From Planctomycetota bacterium (GTDB taxonomy: Bacteria > Planctomycetota > PLA2): DNA of 41,024 nucleotides. Below the pieces are notes generated by a model. That model saw only the letters and a program-made list of their open reading frames with translations. It did no database searches and was not told the origin of the DNA. Below, in pieces: positions 16,155 to 23,893 of this stretch; the stretch's first letter is position 1; each line of letters opens with the position of its first letter. The position numbers and the translations under genes are program-made. The stretch covers positions 1 through 41,024 of the forward strand of contig JAJFFF010000045.1 in the NCBI GenBank assembly GCA_021776785.1, in the 5' to 3' direction.

Positions 16155-18878
16155 CGCTTCGTTTTTCTGAATGGTTTTGGCGATGGCTTGCGCGGTCTGC
16201 GGCTCGATCGGCTCGTAGAGCTCTTGCGCCTCCCTAAAAAGCGCGATCCCGCGTTCCAGCTCCGCGATGGCACGGGCCTGATCCTGGCGAGCGCCGTAGT
16301 AGTACGCCATCGATGAGTGGCGGGACCCTCGCACCCGCGTCGCGCGCGCGCGCAGCCGTTTGGTTGTCTGATCGTTGGGAGACCGCTTGTCGAGCTCGTC
16401 GAGTTCGACAAGCGCCTGATCGATCGAGCGCTTGGACTCTTCGTAGTTAGCAACACGCGTCATGGAATCGGCCAGCACCAATCGTGATTCGCAGCGCGCG
16501 TGATGACGCTTGAGCGTGTCGGGTGAACGCCGCACGCCGGTCTCGCTCAGGCGTAGACCTTCGCGGGCCAAAGAGAGCGCCGCCGACAGGTGCAACCACG
16601 CGCGCTTTTTTCTCGCCGCACCCGGTTCCACTTCGGTTTCTTCCTCGGTAAACGGCAACCCCCAGTACCGCGCGGCCGTGCCGCGATGGGCGCGAGAGAG
16701 GCGCACGACCACAAGGCCAAGCGTCGAACTCGTCCCGGAGTTGTTTGGTTCCAAAGTCAAGCGACGCCGCAGGTACGTTGCCGCTTTCTCGTAGTGAGAC
16801 AGCGAGACGGCTTGTTGGCGGCGCGTGCGCGCCAGGTCGCCGTAGCGCATGTACAGCAGGCCGAAGCGAGTCAGGAGGGGCGCTTCGGACTCGAAGCGAG
16901 TTTTCGCGAGGTTGAACGCATCGCGCGAGGCGTCGAGGTGTGTCTGCGCCTTGTCCACTTCGGTCCGCGCGATGTAGGACTGGCCGAGATTGCCGTGCAC
17001 TTCACCGAGAAGCATCGGTCGTTGCGGCGTTTTGTCATCCGCGATGGCGTGGGCCGTCTTAAGAGCACGTTTCAGGAGAGCCAATCGCCCGTCCGAACGG
17101 ATGGTGTGCTCGCGCCACGCACGCCCGAGCAGAAACGACGCCCAACGCGCGTGCAGCTCGCGATCACCGGCGGCCGTTTTGAGCACGCGTTGAAACCACG
17201 CCTCCGCCTGTTCGCTGTGGTGTTTCGCCTCCGCGACCTGACCCGAGCTCGCCAAAAAGTCAGCCATTTGGATGTGCGCCAAGATCAGGTCGCGCGCGAC
17301 GTCGTCCCGCGCGTCGGTTTTCGCAAGCGCCTCGAGCTCTTGGAGCGCGTTTCGTTGAAGCGAAAGTGCGCGCTTCGTTGCTCCCAGACTCTCGGAAAAC
17401 TGCGCGCCGTACATGCGGCTCAGATGCGTGGCCGTCCGCGCGGCGAGGTGGCGGAGTCCCGGCTCGTCGCCCGCTTCGATCTTAAGTTCGTTGAGGCCGC
17501 GCTCCAGAGACGCGGCGATGATGCGTCGGGCGCGCAAGGAACCGGGCACGGGCTCGAGTTCATCAAAGAACTCGCCTGCGATGTCGCTCATCGCGCGCTG
17601 CGCCGCGTTGAGCATGCGGGCCGTGCGCCGCTGCTCGCTCTGCGCGCGCCGGGAGGCTGCGCGTGCATCCGCCGCCGCGCGCACGCTGACGATCGTCAAG
17701 GCGATCAACGCGACGGCCGCGATCGAGCTCAGTACGACGAGCGCCCGGTTGCGTTGTGCGAACAGGCGCAGGTGATACGACCAGCTCGGTGTGCGTGCGC
17801 TCACGGGTGCGCCGCGCCCGAACCGCCGCAGATCGTCGGCGAAGGCCGCCATCGACTCGTACCGCTCGCCCGGCGTCCGCGCGAGCGCGCAGCGAACGAT
17901 GAGTAAAAGATCGGGCGGGATGGCGTCCGCCGCGGGAATGCGCGCTTGATCGACCCGTTGCGCAACCTGAACAACGTCCAGCCCCTTGAGGTCGTACGGC
18001 AAAGATCCCACAAGCAGCTCGTAGAGCACCATGCCGAGCGCGTAAACGTCGCTGCGCGTATCGACTTCGTCGTGACGGCCCAATACTTGTTCCGGGCTTG
18101 CGTAGGCGAGCGTTCCGAGCACCTGTCCCGTGCGCGTGAGCGTGACGGCGTCTTGGTCCGCCGCCGTCTTCGCGACGCCGAAGTCGATGACTTTGGCGTG
18201 GCCTTCCGCGTCCACCAAGATGTTGCTCGGCTTGAGATCGCGGTGAATCACGCCGCGCTGGTGTGCGTGTTGCACGGCGTCGCAAACTTGCGCGACCAGT
18301 TTCACAATCGCTTCGGTCGCACAGGATTCGTCGGCGACAAAACTTGTGATCGCGCGCGCGTCGCGCACGAGCTCCATCACGATGTAGGGCATGGTCACAC
18401 CCGAACGGTCGCGGTGGGTTCCCGCCTGATACACCTGCGCCACGCCCGGATGACGCAGACCGCCAAGGATGCTGGCTTCGTGCTCGAAGCGGATGCGCTC
18501 CTCTTCCGTCGAGATCGTCGATCGCATCAGTTTGAGCGCGACCGTGCGTTGCGGTGACTCCTGCGTCGCTTCGTACACCACGCCCATGCCGCCGTGCGCG
18601 ATGCGGCGGACGACCTTGCAGCCGCCGATGGATTTGCCGAGCCATGCGTCCGCGCCGTCGGACCACGACGCCATCTCGGAGCCGGTGGGCGGGCGCCATC
18701 CGCGCGCGGCATCATCGGCGCGCAGCAAGGACTCGACGTCACGATGGAGTTCCTCGTCGTCGTCGCACGCCTGTCGCAGGGCGCCGGCCCGCTCGCCGGG
18801 CGGTAGCTGGCGGATCGTGTCGAACAGGTCTTCGATACGTCGCTGGCGCTGCGGGTCAGTGGGTGGGCGGCTCGTCAC
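16128..18878 (-). CDS. Membrane-anchored Ser/Thr protein kinase with helical repeat domain
   Basis: A 916-residue PknB-like kinase. A helical leader (RIEDLFDTIRQLPPGERAGALRQACDDDEELHRDVESLL) of the kind common in planctomycete kinases precedes the kinase domain (about 85-355). The catalytic residues are present: glycine loop IAHGGMGVVYEA, Lys116 in VALKLM, HRDLKPSN (212-219), DFG (232-234) and ASPEQ. The glycine loop begins with His in place of the first Gly. A membrane span follows (LVVLSSIAAVALIALTIVSV, near 385). The remaining ~500 residues are helical repeats with the look of tetratricopeptides, probably extracytoplasmic. The start is GTG at 18878 with no clear ribosome binding site. Its substrate is unknown. 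Confidence 0.9.
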   Translation of the reverse strand: MTSRPPTDPQRQRRIEDLFDTIRQLPPGERAGALRQACDDDEELHRDVESLLRADDAARGWRPPTGSEMASWSDGADAWLGKSIGGCKVVRRIAHGGMGVVYEATQESPQRTVALKLMRSTISTEEERIRFEHEASILGGLRHPGVAQVYQAGTHRDRSGVTMPYIVMELVRDARAITSFVADESCATEAIVKLVAQVCDAVQHAHQRGVIHRDLKPSNILVDAEGHAKVIDFGVAKTAADQDAVTLTRTGQVLGTLAYASPEQVLGRHDEVDTRSDVYALGMVLYELLVGSLPYDLKGLDVVQVAQRVDQARIPAADAIPPDLLLIVRCALARTPGERYESMAAFADDLRRFGRGAPVSARTPSWSYHLRLFAQRNRALVVLSSIAAVALIALTIVSVRAAADARAASRRAQSEQRRTARMLNAAQRAMSDIAGEFFDELEPVPGSLRARRIIAASLERGLNELKIEAGDEPGLRHLAARTATHLSRMYGAQFSESLGATKRALSLQRNALQELEALAKTDARDDVARDLILAHIQMADFLASSGQVAEAKHHSEQAEAWFQRVLKTAAGDRELHARWASFLLGRAWREHTIRSDGRLALLKRALKTAHAIADDKTPQRPMLLGEVHGNLGQSYIARTEVDKAQTHLDASRDAFNLAKTRFESEAPLLTRFGLLYMRYGDLARTRRQQAVSLSHYEKAATYLRRRLTLEPNNSGTSSTLGLVVVRLSRAHRGTAARYWGLPFTEEETEVEPGAARKKRAWLHLSAALSLAREGLRLSETGVRRSPDTLKRHHARCESRLVLADSMTRVANYEESKRSIDQALVELDELDKRSPNDQTTKRLRARATRVRGSRHSSMAYYYGARQDQARAIAELERGIALFREAQELYEPIEPQTAQAIAKTIQKNEALLTRARGG

Positions 18879-18920
18879 GGCGCCGCTATCTTAGCGTTGT
18901 CGCCGGGCGGCGCGTTCGCC

Positions 18921-18959
18921 AAAAAAAAGGCGGGGCGAGCATCAACCTCACCCCGCCTT
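18921..18959 (-). terminator. Rho-independent terminator of the redoxin gene
   Basis: On the minus strand an AAGGCGGGG arm pairs with a CCCCGCCTT arm and runs into eight T residues. It lies 22 bases past the TAA at 18982 and just beyond the hairpin at 18964-18984. This is the strongest classical terminator in the window. Confidence 0.85.
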
Positions 18960-18963
18960 GCGT

Positions 18964-18999
18964 TAACGATCCAACGGATCGTTAGAATTTCACGGGTCA
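18964..18999 (-). promoter_or_regulatory. Candidate bacterial SECIS element at the end of the redoxin gene
   Basis: On the minus strand the UGA (18999-18997) is followed by CCCGTGAAATTC and then a perfect hairpin, TAACGATCC-GTT-GGATCGTTA (18984-18964): a 9-bp stem with a loop starting GU. The loop G is 22 nt past the UGA. Bacterial SECIS elements are described as hairpins soon after the UGA with a G at the start of the apical loop. The position and loop fit. The hairpin is separate from the terminator that follows, so it needs another explanation than termination. Function is inferred. Confidence 0.55.
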
Positions 19000-19617
19000 G
19001 CCGTAGAGCGGCGCGGTCGTGACTTTGACCGGCTTGCCGGCGAGCGTCGCATCCGCCGCGTTCTTAAGGTGCGGCTTCTTCACCGCATCCGCGTTCCGCG
19101 GGTTGTCGTCGATGCCACCACGGAACGTGATCACACGCTTGGCGTTGGCCAACACCACTTCCGGTGTTTTGGTGACTTTGAGCGCCTTTGCGATCGAGGC
19201 GTCCTTGTCGTTGTAGAAGACGCCGCTAAATCCAGCCGTCTTGTGGTACGCGACTTTCTTTTCCTGCGACGTCTTGCGCGTCGGGTAGACCATCACGAAG
19301 TCGAGGCCCTTTGCTTTGTAGGACTTCGCCATCTCGGCCAACCGCTTCTGGTAGACCTTGCAAAACGGGCACGTCTGACTCATGAAGACATACACGGTTG
19401 CGCGCGTCGTCTTGTGCGAGTCGAATTCCTGCTTGACGGCTTTGTCGCCGTTAAACGTCCAAGCCTCGCCCTTAAAGTGCGGGACGAGGTTGCCGACCGC
19501 CGTGCCGACCTTCGGCGTCTTGGCAGTGGTCGGCGTCTTGCTCTCTTGGGGAGCTTTGTCTTCGGCAAGTGAAACCGACGTGACAAGCGCCAACATCAAT
19601 AATGTGGTTCGGACCAT
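18982..19617 (-). CDS. Secreted AhpC/TSA-type redoxin, candidate selenoprotein (Sec near C-terminus)
   Basis: A thioredoxin-fold protein exported by a signal peptide (MVRTTLLMLALVTSVSLA). The fold begins near residue 40 (VGNLVPHFKGE). A CPFC redox motif lies at 83-86 after the strand ATVYVFMSQ, and TPEVVL supplies the cis-proline, so it probably reduces thiols or peroxides outside the cytoplasm. A conventional reading stops at a TGA (18997-18999) after ...TTAPLYG, giving 206 residues. If that TGA is read as selenocysteine the protein gains U-PVKF and ends at a TAA (18982). From memory, relatives often end in a Gly-Cys-x-Ile-Lys type motif, so Sec would replace that Cys; this needs an alignment. 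AGGAG lies 11 bases before the ATG. A terminator follows at 18921-18959. Confidence 0.85.
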
Positions 19618-19648
19618 GTTTCTAAATTCTCCTTCTTGGCCTATAGCC

Positions 19649-19709
19649 TAGAACCGAGTTCAACGGCTTGCAGCCGGGACCATCACGATCCCATGTGAAA
19701 TCGGTTCTA
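19649..19709. repeat. Spaced inverted repeat in a divergent promoter region
   Basis: TAGAACCGA (19649-19657) and its exact complement TCGGTTCTA (19701-19709) lie 43 bp apart between the redoxin start and the signal peptidase gene. It could be a paired regulator site or the base of a leader stem. The 268-bp region shows nothing else I recognise. Confidence 0.45.
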
Positions 19710-19885
19710 AGAGTTACCCCTGCATACGGCTGTGTCCATCGGATTTGTCGGCCGATTTCGGGCATATGGGCATGGAACCCGATGGATAGCGGTTGGTTTT
19801 GTTGCCTGTCCAAGATTGGACCGCCCCCGAGCAAAAAATAGCGCCCCCGCGCGACGTTTTCGCCGCCGCGGCAAGAAAGGGGGTG

Positions 19886-20620
19886 ATGAAGCGATGGTTT
19901 CTCTCTCTCCTGGTGCCCGGCTATCGGGCGCTCCAACACGGCAACCGGCGGCGTGCGCTGGCATGGCAAGGCGTGTTTGTGGCGCTTTTTGTCGTGGCCG
20001 GCTTGACGTCGGTGTGGTCCTCTCCGGCCGGCGGCGCCCTGTTCTTGGTGGTGTTTGTCGCGTGCTGTATCGCGGGCTCGCGTGACGGCCGCGATCGCGG
20101 CGCGCCGGCGACCCTGCAGCCGCACGAGTGGGCGTGGATGATCGCGCCGCAGGTGCTGGTCGTCCTCATCTTGGCGATCCCGGCGTGGCGTCGTTCCATC
20201 GTGGGCTTGGAGGTGTACGTGACACCGACGCGATCCAACGTGCCGACGCTGCACGCGGGTGACCGGTTTGTTGTTTCGCGCCGCGTGCGTCCCGCCGTGC
20301 GCGGCGAGATGATTCTCTTTCGCGCGCCCGACGGCACCGGGCAAGTCCACATCAAGCGCATTGTCGGCATCGCGGGCGATGTCGTGGCGGGGGGGCCGAC
20401 CGGGTTCACAGTCAACGGTCACACGGTGCGCGACGACACCGTCGATGCGTTCGGGCCGGTGACCGTGGCCCCGGGTCATGCGTTCGTTTTAGGAGACAAC
20501 GTCAAAAACAGTCGCGATAGCCGCCACTACGGTTCCATTCAGAAAGAAGCAATCACCGGCCACCCGCTTTACGTAGTGTGGTCGAAGCAATGGCGAAACA
20601 TCGGCCGCACTCTCCGTTAG
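19886..20620 (+). CDS. lepB: Signal peptidase I
   Basis: A 244-residue membrane serine protease that cleaves signal peptides from exported proteins. The N-terminal half has hydrophobic segments (GVFVALFVVAGLTSVW, GALFLVVFVACCIAG, APQVLVVLILAIPAW). The catalytic part follows: SNVPTL with the nucleophile Ser117, HIKRIVGIAGD with the general-base Lys157, and LGDNVKNSRDSRHYG. The second position of the SMxPT box is Asn rather than the usual Met. I chose the ATG at 19886 because AAGGGGG lies just ahead; the frame stays open upstream. Its 3' end overlaps the sigma-factor start by 31 bp in another frame, so the two are probably co-translated. Confidence 0.9.
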   Translation: MKRWFLSLLVPGYRALQHGNRRRALAWQGVFVALFVVAGLTSVWSSPAGGALFLVVFVACCIAGSRDGRDRGAPATLQPHEWAWMIAPQVLVVLILAIPAWRRSIVGLEVYVTPTRSNVPTLHAGDRFVVSRRVRPAVRGEMILFRAPDGTGQVHIKRIVGIAGDVVAGGPTGFTVNGHTVRDDTVDAFGPVTVAPGHAFVLGDNVKNSRDSRHYGSIQKEAITGHPLYVVWSKQWRNIGRTLR

Positions 20621-21375
20621 AAGTTTTGCTCCAAGACGAGCGCTGGTGCCGCACCCTGGCGCGGCGTTTGGCGGGCGATGCCGGCGACGACCTCTTGCAG
20701 GACGCGTGGTTGGCAGCGGTGCGTCGTGCGCCGACCGGCAACGCGCGCGCGTGGTTTCGTGCGGTGTTGCGCCACTTGTTGGCGCAGGAGTACCGGCGGA
20801 CCGGGCGGCGAACGCGCCGCGAGAAACACGCCGCGCAGAATGATCACGTGCATTCCACCGCCGAAGACGCCGAGCGCATCGAGCTGTATCGGCGGCTGAC
20901 CTGCGCGGTGCTGGAGTTGGCGGAGCCGTATCGCTCGACCGTCGTGCGCCGGTTTTTCGACCACGAATCCGCGCAGGCGATCGCGACCCGCGACAACATT
21001 CCCGCATCGACGGTGCGCAACCGGTTGCGCCGTGCGCTCGGGCAACTGCGCGCCCGCTTGACCGACGAGTACGACGGAGACCCGCGCGCGTTGGTTGCGT
21101 TGCCGTTGCTTTGGCGCCAAGCGGCGCAGGACCGTTGGCGCGCGTGGCGCAAACCGCTCCTCGCCGCGACCGTATTGGCGGCCGTCTCGACCGCCACGCA
21201 GGCGGCCGTGGTTGATCATCCCGAGCCGCCGGCGTTGGTGGGGCCGGGTTCCGACGGCCAACCGCAACCGGGGCGCGACGAGGAGGCGCGTCCGGCCCCG
21301 CGTAAGCCAGACGTGCAGCCACACGTGCAACCAGACGCACGACCGCTCGAGCGACCCGACTTTCCGTCGCCTTAG
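20590..21375 (+). CDS. ECF-type sigma factor with C-terminal membrane-spanning extension
   Basis: A 261-residue sigma-70 family protein. Region 2 is seen as LARRLAGDAGDDLLQDAWLAAVRRAP and NARAWFRAVLRHLLAQEYRRTGRRTRRE. Region 4 is seen as LAEPYRSTVVRRFFDHESAQAIATRDNIPASTVRNRLRRALGQLRARL. After about 165 an extension holds a single hydrophobic segment (PLLAATVLAAVSTATQAAVV) and a Pro/Asp-rich tail, so the sigma factor may be tethered to the membrane. Extended ECF factors are common in planctomycetes. No separate anti-sigma gene is adjacent, and the extension may take that role (inference). ATG at 20590 is preferred; GTG at 20578 is possible. It overlaps lepB by 31 bp and the convergent MFS gene by 4 bp. 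Confidence 0.85.
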   Translation: MAKHRPHSPLEVLLQDERWCRTLARRLAGDAGDDLLQDAWLAAVRRAPTGNARAWFRAVLRHLLAQEYRRTGRRTRREKHAAQNDHVHSTAEDAERIELYRRLTCAVLELAEPYRSTVVRRFFDHESAQAIATRDNIPASTVRNRLRRALGQLRARLTDEYDGDPRALVALPLLWRQAAQDRWRAWRKPLLAATVLAAVSTATQAAVVDHPEPPALVGPGSDGQPQPGRDEEARPAPRKPDVQPHVQPDARPLERPDFPSP

Positions 21376-22631
21376 TCCGATTTCTCGGACGATGTCTCGG
21401 ACAGTGTCTCGGACGGCGTCACGGTGCGCGTGGTGCGCAGGTCTGAGAACAGCGCGATGAACGTGGCGGCCGCCACGCCGATCGCGGCGATCCAAAGTGT
21501 TGTGCGCAGACCCCATGCGGAGCCCATCGCGCCACCGATGAGCGCGCCGATCGGTGTCAGGGACCACAGCACGAAGCCGATCGTCGCGTTGACGCGTCCG
21601 TGATAGGCGGCGGGGGTGATGGCTTGCCGCAAACTGATCTGCGTGATGTTGAACATCGCGCGCACCATGCCGAGCAAGAATTCCGACGCGACGAGAAAGA
21701 GCACGATGGCCGGGCGCGGGCCCAACGCCATCGGTATCAAGAACCGTGCGAAGCCGGTCACGGCTTGCGTCGCGATCAGCGTCGGTCCAATGCCGATGCG
21801 GCCCGCGACGCGCCGCGAAGTCAAAGACCCCACGAGTGCGCCGATGCCGCCGCTCGCCAAGATGAGGCCGATCCACCCCGCGCCCAAATCCAACACGTTG
21901 GCGAGGTAGAGAAAGTACACCGTCACGATCGCGGTGCTGCAGATGTTGTGTGTTGCGCCGCACAGCATCAAGGGGCGCAGCAAGCGGTCGCGCCACACGC
22001 GTTGCCAGCCCTCCCGGACGCCTTGCCACGCCGACTGCGTGCGCGTGGGTTTGGGCGCGGGTTCCCTGTGTTTGATCGAGGCGATGAATGCCGCTGCGAC
22101 AAAAAACGAGATCGCGTCCAACAGGATCGCGAATGGAGCGGTGATGAGCTGCACGAGCCAACCAGACAACCCGGGGCCGGTGGTTTGCGCGACCGACCTG
22201 CTCAACCAGATGCGGCTGTTGCCCGCGACCAACTGCTCGCGCGAGAGGAGCGTGGGCAGATACGCACGATCGGCGACCGCGGCGATGACCGCGAGGCTGC
22301 CGGTCACAAACGCCACAAAAAAGAGCTGCACGAACGTGAGCGCGCCCCACCAAGCGGCGAGCGGCACCGAAAGCAAGGCGACGCCCTGCGCTAGGTCGGT
22401 CGCCACAAGCACCGGTTTGCGGCGCATGCCATCCATCCACACGCCCGCGACGAGGCCAAAGCAAGCCATGGGCAGACGGCCCGCGGCGACGAGCCATCCC
22501 ATCTCGTTGGGTGTGGCGCGCAGCACGAAAACGGCGGTGAGCGGAATGGCGACCGAGCTGATCTGCGAGCCCAGCATCGAGATCGTTTGACCGATCCAGA
22601 GCCGAGAAAACGACGGCGGTAGCGGCCCCAT
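21372..22631 (-). CDS. MFS transporter (EntS/MFS_3-like exporter)
   Basis: A 419-residue 12-span major facilitator. The first span (LWIGQTISMLGSQISSVAIPL) and the loop GVWMDGMRRKPVLVATD (with the loop 2-3 D/R motif) match the MFS_3 group that includes the enterobactin exporter EntS and macrolide exporters. A central cytoplasmic loop (REPAPKPTRTQSAWQGVREGW) divides the two halves. The substrate is unknown. The tail SETLSETSSEKSD comes from a 12-bp DNA direct repeat at about 21380-21415. It is convergent with the sigma gene (4-bp overlap) and divergent from the thioredoxin-like gene (70 bp between starts). Confidence 0.88.
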   Translation of the reverse strand: MGPLPPSFSRLWIGQTISMLGSQISSVAIPLTAVFVLRATPNEMGWLVAAGRLPMACFGLVAGVWMDGMRRKPVLVATDLAQGVALLSVPLAAWWGALTFVQLFFVAFVTGSLAVIAAVADRAYLPTLLSREQLVAGNSRIWLSRSVAQTTGPGLSGWLVQLITAPFAILLDAISFFVAAAFIASIKHREPAPKPTRTQSAWQGVREGWQRVWRDRLLRPLMLCGATHNICSTAIVTVYFLYLANVLDLGAGWIGLILASGGIGALVGSLTSRRVAGRIGIGPTLIATQAVTGFARFLIPMALGPRPAIVLFLVASEFLLGMVRAMFNITQISLRQAITPAAYHGRVNATIGFVLWSLTPIGALIGGAMGSAWGLRTTLWIAAIGVAAATFIALFSDLRTTRTVTPSETLSETSSEKSD

Positions 22632-22701
22632 CTCGGAGATCCTATGAAGTTACGTCGCTGTGAGAAACATCGCGGCACCGAGGCGCGTATCTTTAGGTGT
22701 G

Positions 22702-23775
22702 ATGAAACTCCGTATGACCCTCACCGTTTTGTGCGCGATGACTCTGCCGAGCGTCGCGGGCGAAGACGAAGCGCCGGCCCGGTTGTCGATGGACAAGACC
22801 GGTTTGCGTTGGATCGAACCGTTTACGAACGCGCACGCGGCGGCGAAAGCGCAAAAGCGCCTGCTTTTTGTGAAGCCGATCGCGTTTGGCACCAAGCCCA
22901 ACGGTTGTTGGTGACCGGCGGCCGAGGTATTGAGAGCGGGTCCGCTCTCCGACGAGTCGGTCATGCGTCTGGTGAACCGTCGCTTCATTCCGTTTGCGTT
23001 CGATCTTTCGAGCCGCGGGTTCTTGGGCGACAAAGCGGCGCGCGATTTTGTGACGAAAGCGCGCCCCGAGTACGGCGGTGGGTCGGTGAGCACACCGAAG
23101 CTGCTCATCATGACACCCGAAGGCAAGGTCGTCGGTTCGATTTCAAACTACGGCTCTACCCAAGAAGTGCTGCGTGTCTTGCAGGAGTCGCTCAAGAACG
23201 CGCCCGCGTATGCGGCGCTGACGGAAGCGGAAAAAGAGTACGGGCCGTATCAGCGCGCGGAGCTGGCGTTGGACCTGTTGCAGTACGACGACGTGTACAA
23301 GGCGCTCCGAAGCGAGACAACCGTGCGCGCGCACTACATGCGCGGCGTGGTGAAGCGCCGGCGCGGCCAGTGGCGGCAGATGAACCAGGACTTTGCGAAC
23401 GTGAAAGGCGACGAGTTCGCCGACCACGTGCGCGTCGAGAAGGCCTACGAGTTGTGGGCCACCGGCAAGTTTGCCGAGTTGGAAAAGTCGCTGCGCAAAG
23501 TGCGGCGGGCGAGCACGCGCTATTCCGAAGCGCAATACTTCATCGGGATCGCGCTGTTTCACCAGGGGCACGCCAAGAAAGCGCAGGCGCACTGGCGCAA
23601 GACCATTAAGAAACTGCCGCAAGATGGCTGGATCTACCGTGCGGACTGGGCGCTGCACGACAGCCAGACTAAGCGCGGCGGCGCGGTCATGATGACGTCG
23701 GCCGGCAACTCCAAGTCCGCGCTCGGACGCATCGGCTATATGGGCCGTCGCAACCCGGATCTGACCCCGCGGTAG
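22702..23775 (+). CDS. Secreted thioredoxin-like protein with in-frame UGA, candidate selenoprotein
   Basis: Read through one TGA (22912-22914) this is a 357-residue exported protein. A signal peptide (MKLRMTLTVLCAMTLPSVAG) is followed by a thioredoxin-like domain (about 35-160): strand KRLLFVKPIAFG, active-site stretch KPNGCW-U71-PAAEVLRAG, strand NRRFIPFAFDL, and STPKLLIMTPEGKVV with the cis-proline (132). A helical, TPR-like tail runs to the end (about 165-350). Both sides of the TGA share one frame, and neither side is complete alone: the first 70 codons end in the active site, and the second part lacks a signal peptide and any start other than a TTG. The predicted active site is Cys69-Trp-Sec71. 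A hairpin with a GGUC loop follows the UGA. A nonsense mutation is the main alternative. Confidence 0.75.
22912..22963 (+). promoter_or_regulatory. Candidate bacterial SECIS element in the thioredoxin-like gene
   Basis: The UGA itself starts the lower stem: UGACCGGC (22912-22919) pairs with GUCGGUCA (22956-22963), 8 bp with one G-U. After an internal loop, GAGAGCG (22932-22938) pairs perfectly with CGCUCUC (22943-22949), closing on the apical loop GGUC (22939-22942). The first loop G is 25 nt past the UGA. Upper-stem length, loop size, G-U in the loop and spacing all match what is described for bacterial SECIS elements such as that of fdhF in E. coli, whose loop also contains GGUC. Function is inferred. 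Confidence 0.65.
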
Positions 23776-23893
23776 GACACAACGCGGGATGGCCCGATAG
23801 CGTGCGATCGACTTCTCTCGGTTCGGCTCATGGTTTGCGTAACGTAGGGCGGAGCGGAATCGTCACGTGCGATTCGTTTCGCGGGAGTCAGCC

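Noticed and set aside
22644..23609. A 321-codon open frame overlapping the thioredoxin-like gene
   Set aside because: It avoids the TGA but codes for Arg/Gly/Ala-rich sequence without fold or signal peptide. The other frame has a signal peptide, cis-proline and homologous-looking motifs on both sides of the TGA.
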